Below are positions 60,404 to 64,000 of a stretch of DNA of 64,000 nucleotides, one piece after another. Below the pieces are notes generated by a model. That model searched no databases. It was not told the origin of the DNA and saw nothing but the letters and a program-made list of their open reading frames with translations. The number at the start of each line of letters is the position of its first letter. Positions within the stretch are counted from its first letter, which is position 1. The position numbers and the translations under genes are program-made. Origin of the DNA: Litoreibacter ponti (GTDB lineage Bacteria > Pseudomonadota > Alphaproteobacteria > Rhodobacterales > Rhodobacteraceae); contig NZ_QBKS01000001.1 of the NCBI RefSeq assembly GCF_003054285.1, positions 2,418,001-2,482,000 on the forward strand, in the 5' to 3' direction.

Positions 60404-61711
60404 GTGACAGACCTGACCCCCCGCGAAATCGTGTCGGAATTGGACCGATTCATCATCGGCCAAAAGGACGCCAAGCGGGCGGTGGCCGTGGCCCTGCGCA
60501 ACCGCTGGCGGCGCAAACAGCTCGGCGATGATCTGCGCGATGAGGTCTATCCCAAGAACATCCTGATGATCGGCCCCACCGGGGTCGGCAAGACCGAGAT
60601 TTCACGCCGACTGGCGAAACTGGCGCGCGCACCGTTTCTGAAGGTCGAGGCCACGAAGTTCACAGAAGTGGGCTATGTCGGACGCGATGTGGAGCAGATC
60701 GTGCGCGATCTCGTAGATGCGGCCATCATCATGGTGCGCGAGACTATGCGCGAGGACGTCAAGGCCTCGGCCCATGAAGCCGCGGAATCGCGTGTGATTG
60801 AGGCACTGGCAGGCGAGGGCGCGCGCGAGCAAACCCGCGACATGTTCCGCAAAAAACTGCGTGACGGTGTGCTGGATGACAAGGAAATCGAGCTGGAGTT
60901 GGTCGATACCTCGAACCCGTTTGGCGCGATGGAAATCCCGGGTCAGCCTAATATGGGCGGTGCGGGCATGATGAACCTGGGCGAGCTGTTTGGCAAAATG
61001 GGCGGACGCACAAAGCGGGTGAAGACGACCGTGAAGGACAGTTACGATCTGCTGATCGCGGATGAGGCGGACAAGCTGCTGGATGATGAGCAGATCAAAT
61101 TGGCCGCCATCGAGGCGGTTGAGCAGAATGGGATCGTGTTTCTGGATGAGATCGACAAGGTCTGTGCGCGCAGCGATGCCCGGGGCGCAGATGTCAGCCG
61201 CGAGGGCGTGCAGCGCGACTTGCTTCCACTGATCGAAGGCACAACCGTGTCGACCAAGCACGGGCCGGTGAAGACCGATCATGTGCTGTTCATCGCCTCA
61301 GGCGCGTTTCACATTGCCAAGCCCTCTGACCTGCTACCAGAGTTGCAAGGCCGTCTGCCGATCCGGGTCGAGCTGCGGGCACTGACCGAAGAAGATTTTG
61401 TGCGCATCCTGACCGAAACCGACAATGCGCTGACGCTGCAATATACCGCTTTGATGGGAACTGAAGAGGTCACAGTTCGCTTTGAAAGCGACGGCATCGA
61501 CGCGCTCGCCAAAATTGCGGCGGACGTCAACAGATCGGTAGAGAATATCGGCGCGCGCAGGCTATATACCGTCATGGAGCGAGTCTTCGAGGAGCTGAGC
61601 TTTTCGGCCCCGGACCGCGCTGGCGAGGAGATCGTGGTGAACGCTGATTTCGTTGAAACCAACCTGGGCGAGCTGAGCCGGTCCTCCGACCTCAGCCGTT
61701 ACGTGCTCTAA
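60404..61711 (+). CDS. hslU: HslU ATPase subunit of HslUV
   Basis: HslU is the AAA+ unfoldase that feeds substrates to HslV. It has 435 residues. Walker A GPTGVGKT is at 57-64. The I domain holds the pore motif region VKTTVKDSYDLLIADEADKLLDDEQIK; Walker B is GIVFLDEIDKVCAR, and the sensor 1 region is LLPELQGRLPIRVEL. The C-terminal SDLSRYVL is the HslV-docking tail. GTG at 60404 is the start, with AAGAGGA upstream. hslV is 1.6 kb away, not adjacent. Confidence 0.97.
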   Translation: MTDLTPREIVSELDRFIIGQKDAKRAVAVALRNRWRRKQLGDDLRDEVYPKNILMIGPTGVGKTEISRRLAKLARAPFLKVEATKFTEVGYVGRDVEQIVRDLVDAAIIMVRETMREDVKASAHEAAESRVIEALAGEGAREQTRDMFRKKLRDGVLDDKEIELELVDTSNPFGAMEIPGQPNMGGAGMMNLGELFGKMGGRTKRVKTTVKDSYDLLIADEADKLLDDEQIKLAAIEAVEQNGIVFLDEIDKVCARSDARGADVSREGVQRDLLPLIEGTTVSTKHGPVKTDHVLFIASGAFHIAKPSDLLPELQGRLPIRVELRALTEEDFVRILTETDNALTLQYTALMGTEEVTVRFESDGIDALAKIAADVNRSVENIGARRLYTVMERVFEELSFSAPDRAGEEIVVNADFVETNLGELSRSSDLSRYVL

Positions 61712-61714
61712 CCC

Positions 61715-62800
61715 ATGTGGCGGCTGGCCGTCCTTTGTCTCTTGGTCCTTGCGGGTTGCAGCTTTCGCGGCGATCTGGCACGCGTCCCGGCGGGCCTTGA
61801 AGCCTCCCCAAACACACGCAGCATCTTCTTTTCGACGACGCGGGAAACCGACGAGTTGCCGTTTGGCACCGATCGCCGTCGCGGGCTGACCTATGGCGTG
61901 GCCGACGTGTCGATTCCGCCTATTCACGAGCCGGGCCAGATCGAATGGCCGCGTGGCGAGCCCGACCCCGCGAAACACTTCCTCTTGGCCCGCACTGACG
62001 CGTTCGATGGCGAGCGGGAGCTGATCGCGCAGATCAACGCGGCGCTGGTCGGACGCAAACCCGGCAACAGAGAGGTTGCGATCTTCGTTCACGGGTTCAA
62101 CACGCGCTTTGGCGACGGGCTCTACCGTATGGCGCAGATGAGTTACGATCTGGATATCCCCGGCATCGCGATGCACTACTCGTGGCCGTCCGCCGGAAAT
62201 CCGCTAAACTACGCCTATGACCGAGACAGTGCCCTGTTTGCCCGTGAAGGCCTGCGCCGCACGGTTGAGGCGGTCGCGAAATCCAATGCGTCTTCAGTCC
62301 TGCTCGTGGCGCATTCCCTTGGCAGCATGGTCACGATGGAGACGATCCGCGAGCTGCGGCTGAGCAGGAAGGAAAACGTCCTGCGCCGCATCGGTGGCGT
62401 GATCCTGATGTCGCCAGACCTTGATCTGGACGTGTTCCGCTCGCAGGCGGATCAGATCGGCAAGCTGCCTCAACCCTTCATCATCTTCTCGTCGCGCCGG
62501 GATCGAGCGTTGCGTCTGGTCGAACGGCTGACGGGAGAAACCAAGCGTCTGGGCAAACTGGAAGACGTCGCCGAGATTGCTGAGTACGAGCTGACCTACA
62601 TTGATATCACCGCGTTCAGCGAGGGCGGAACGAACCACTTTGCCACCGCGAAATCGCCCGCATTGCTGAAGGTTTTGTCACGGGTCGAGGATCTCGAAAC
62701 ATCGCTATCTGCGGATGGCGGCCAAACAGGCTTGCTGCCCGGAACCGTCCTGACTGTTCGAAACACGACCGCCCTGATCCTGTCGCCCGCCGGACTTTGA
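61715..62800 (+). CDS. DUF900 alpha/beta-hydrolase lipoprotein
   Basis: This 361-residue protein has a lipoprotein signal (MWRLAVLCLLVLAGC). The DUF900 alpha/beta-hydrolase core reads VAIFVHGFNTRF, MHYSWPSAGNPLNYAYDRDSA and VLLVAHSLGSMVTMETIRELR (nucleophile elbow AHSLGS). It is probably tethered to a membrane, facing the periplasm. Substrate unknown. It starts three bases after hslU and overlaps the MFS start by one base, so it may be co-transcribed. Confidence 0.88.
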   Translation: MWRLAVLCLLVLAGCSFRGDLARVPAGLEASPNTRSIFFSTTRETDELPFGTDRRRGLTYGVADVSIPPIHEPGQIEWPRGEPDPAKHFLLARTDAFDGERELIAQINAALVGRKPGNREVAIFVHGFNTRFGDGLYRMAQMSYDLDIPGIAMHYSWPSAGNPLNYAYDRDSALFAREGLRRTVEAVAKSNASSVLLVAHSLGSMVTMETIRELRLSRKENVLRRIGGVILMSPDLDLDVFRSQADQIGKLPQPFIIFSSRRDRALRLVERLTGETKRLGKLEDVAEIAEYELTYIDITAFSEGGTNHFATAKSPALLKVLSRVEDLETSLSADGGQTGLLPGTVLTVRNTTALILSPAGL

Positions 62801-64000
62801 TGGAGACCCTGCGCTTCGTCCGCGACAATGCCAGATGGCTCGCGGCGGGGTTTCTACTAACCCTCAGCTCGAGCTATGGGCAAACCTTCTTCATCTCGAT
62901 CTTCGCCGGTGAAATTCAGGCCGAATTCTCACTATCCAACGCGGCCTGGGGCGGGATCTATATGCTGGGCACATTGGGATCCGCGGTCGTCATGATTTGG
63001 GCCGGGGTCCTGACCGACCTATTCCGCGTGCGCACGATCGGCAGCATCGTCTTGGTGCTACTGGCAGCCGCTTGCATCGCTACGGCGCTGGTTCCTTCGG
63101 TCTTTTGGCTTGTGCCAATGATCTTCTTCCTCCGCCTCTTTGGCCAAGGCATGGCAAGCCATGTCGCAGCCGTCGGAATGGCGCGCTGGTATGTGGCCAC
63201 ACGCGGGCGCGCCTTATCCATTGCGGCCTTGGGGTTTGGCGTCGGACAGGCTTTGCTGCCACTGATCTTCGTCGTCTTGATGGGCTATATCGGCTGGCGC
63301 TGGTCATGGGTTGTCGCGGCCATTCTGGCCTTGGTCGCGGCACCGATTGTGCTGATCCTCCTGCAGGAAGAGCGGACGCCCAAGTCCGTCGCAACCGAAA
63401 ATCAATCCGCGGGAATGGGCAATCGCCACTGGACCCGCACCGAGGTTTTGCGCACGCCGCTCTATTGGTTGATCCTGCCGGTGATGCTGGGGCCACCTGC
63501 CTTTGGGACGGCATTCTTCTTCCTTCAGGTCCATCTGGCTGAGGTGAAAGGGTGGTCCCATCTGGAGATGGTGGGTCTTTTCCCGATCTACACGGTGGTC
63601 ACGACCGGCTTCATGCTGCTGTCTGGCTTTGCAATCGATCGCTTCGGCACAGGCAAGATGATCGCGATCTACACCCTGCCCCTAGCGCTGGGTTTCGTGA
63701 TCTTCTCGCTGACATCGTCATTGCTGGGCGGAGCTGTCGGGATCGCCCTGTTCGCCGTAAGCTCCGGCATGCAGGCCACCGTGCCGCCCGCCTTTTGGGC
63801 CGAATTCTTTGGCACGCGCCATCTTGGCTCGATCAAGGCGCTGGCGGCAGCCGTCATGGTCTTTGGCTCGGCAATTGGGCCGGGATTGGCGGGGCTGCTT
63901 CTGGATATGGGGATCAGTTTTCCAACCCAGATGCTTTGGGTGGCGGGCTATATGGTGGTCGCGACCGTGTTGGCTGTCATCGGGGTGCAGCGTGCGGTCA
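62800..64000 (+). CDS. MFS transporter, 3' end cut by window
   Basis: The frame from ATG 62800 is open to the last base, giving at least 400 visible residues. It shares its ATGA start with the previous stop. Hydrophobic helices begin with LAAGFLLTLSSSYGQTFFISIF. The MFS pattern continues with WAGVLTDLFRVRTIG, LRLFGQGMASH and RWYVATRGRALSIAALGFGVGQ, then a second half starting near LYWLILPVMLG. It resembles OFA-like carriers and shares the family of the 940-2178 gene, though the two are not close paralogues. Substrate unknown. Confidence 0.85.
   Translation, partial: METLRFVRDNARWLAAGFLLTLSSSYGQTFFISIFAGEIQAEFSLSNAAWGGIYMLGTLGSAVVMIWAGVLTDLFRVRTIGSIVLVLLAAACIATALVPSVFWLVPMIFFLRLFGQGMASHVAAVGMARWYVATRGRALSIAALGFGVGQALLPLIFVVLMGYIGWRWSWVVAAILALVAAPIVLILLQEERTPKSVATENQSAGMGNRHWTRTEVLRTPLYWLILPVMLGPPAFGTAFFFLQVHLAEVKGWSHLEMVGLFPIYTVVTTGFMLLSGFAIDRFGTGKMIAIYTLPLALGFVIFSLTSSLLGGAVGIALFAVSSGMQATVPPAFWAEFFGTRHLGSIKALAAAVMVFGSAIGPGLAGLLLDMGISFPTQMLWVAGYMVVATVLAVIGVQRAV

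Noticed and set aside
1..64000. Search for CRISPR arrays, insertion sequences, integrases and prophage genes
   Set aside because: No regularly spaced direct repeats, transposase or integrase motifs, or phage structural genes were seen in any part of the window; the only duplication noticed is the SAAER gene pair.

Overview
The window is a dense, GC-rich, gene-packed stretch of an alphaproteobacterial chromosome, most likely Rhodobacterales (Roseobacter/Rhodobacteraceae group). Supporting this are the fbcFBC-type cytochrome bc1 operon, a serC-serA operon with a structured leader, a Hint-domain protein, IalB-like and DUF2585 proteins, a glutathione-dependent formaldehyde pathway, a GAAC-N7-GAAC type LexA box, and many TTG/GTG starts with 4-bp gene overlaps. 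There are no rRNA genes, insertion sequences, CRISPR arrays or prophage blocks. One tRNA-Lys(UUU) is present.

Layout. 1-8.4 kb: ZapE ATPase (cut by the window edge), an MFS carrier, an ornithine-cyclodeaminase-like/HAD/S-formylglutathione hydrolase/AEC-transporter strand, a tiny secreted protein behind a strong operator-like palindrome cluster, a TetR regulator, a NYN-domain protein and the glutathione-dependent formaldehyde dehydrogenase. 8.5-20.3 kb: I78 inhibitor lipoprotein, c'-type cytochrome, a LexA-boxed DnaE2 that lacks its usual C-terminal end, MtgA, GST, QueG, an SDR protein, two L,D-transpeptidases around a CAP lipoprotein, RlmN, a Hint protein and an IalB-like protein. 20.5-30.5 kb: asparaginase, hybrid histidine kinase, thiolase, two paralogous small secreted proteins with SAAER repeats flanking a phosphoesterase and a UDP-uronate epimerase, DUF2585, and a right-handed-helix membrane protein with a small partner.

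30.5-45 kb: serine biosynthesis (serA, serC, divergent serB), a large protein of unknown function, a four-gene CoA operon resembling a carnitine/crotonobetaine route, adenine deaminase plus AMP nucleosidase (AMP to hypoxanthine), and HU. 45-64 kb: EamA exporter, AroC, the cytochrome bc1 operon, TrmL, a toxin-like pore protein with a tightly coupled small partner, a GNAT-GST-PaiB-GST-MtaB-DapF strand, tRNA-Lys, a cupin/amine-oxidase pair, HslV and HslU split by a DUF2157-like membrane protein and a DM13 protein, a DUF900 lipoprotein hydrolase, and an MFS carrier running off the end.

Most of the window is ordinary housekeeping and catabolism. The least explained elements are the glycine-zipper toxin-like protein and its partner (50.66-51.85 kb), the SAAER-repeat secreted paralogues with duplicated leaders (25.0 and 27.6 kb), the 706-residue unknown protein (34.5-36.6 kb), and the SOS-boxed, C-terminally short, apparently orphan DnaE2. 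Gene ends are unusually tight: six of twelve convergent pairs overlap by exactly four bases at a shared CTAG or CTAA. All identifications come from reading motifs by eye; no database search was run.
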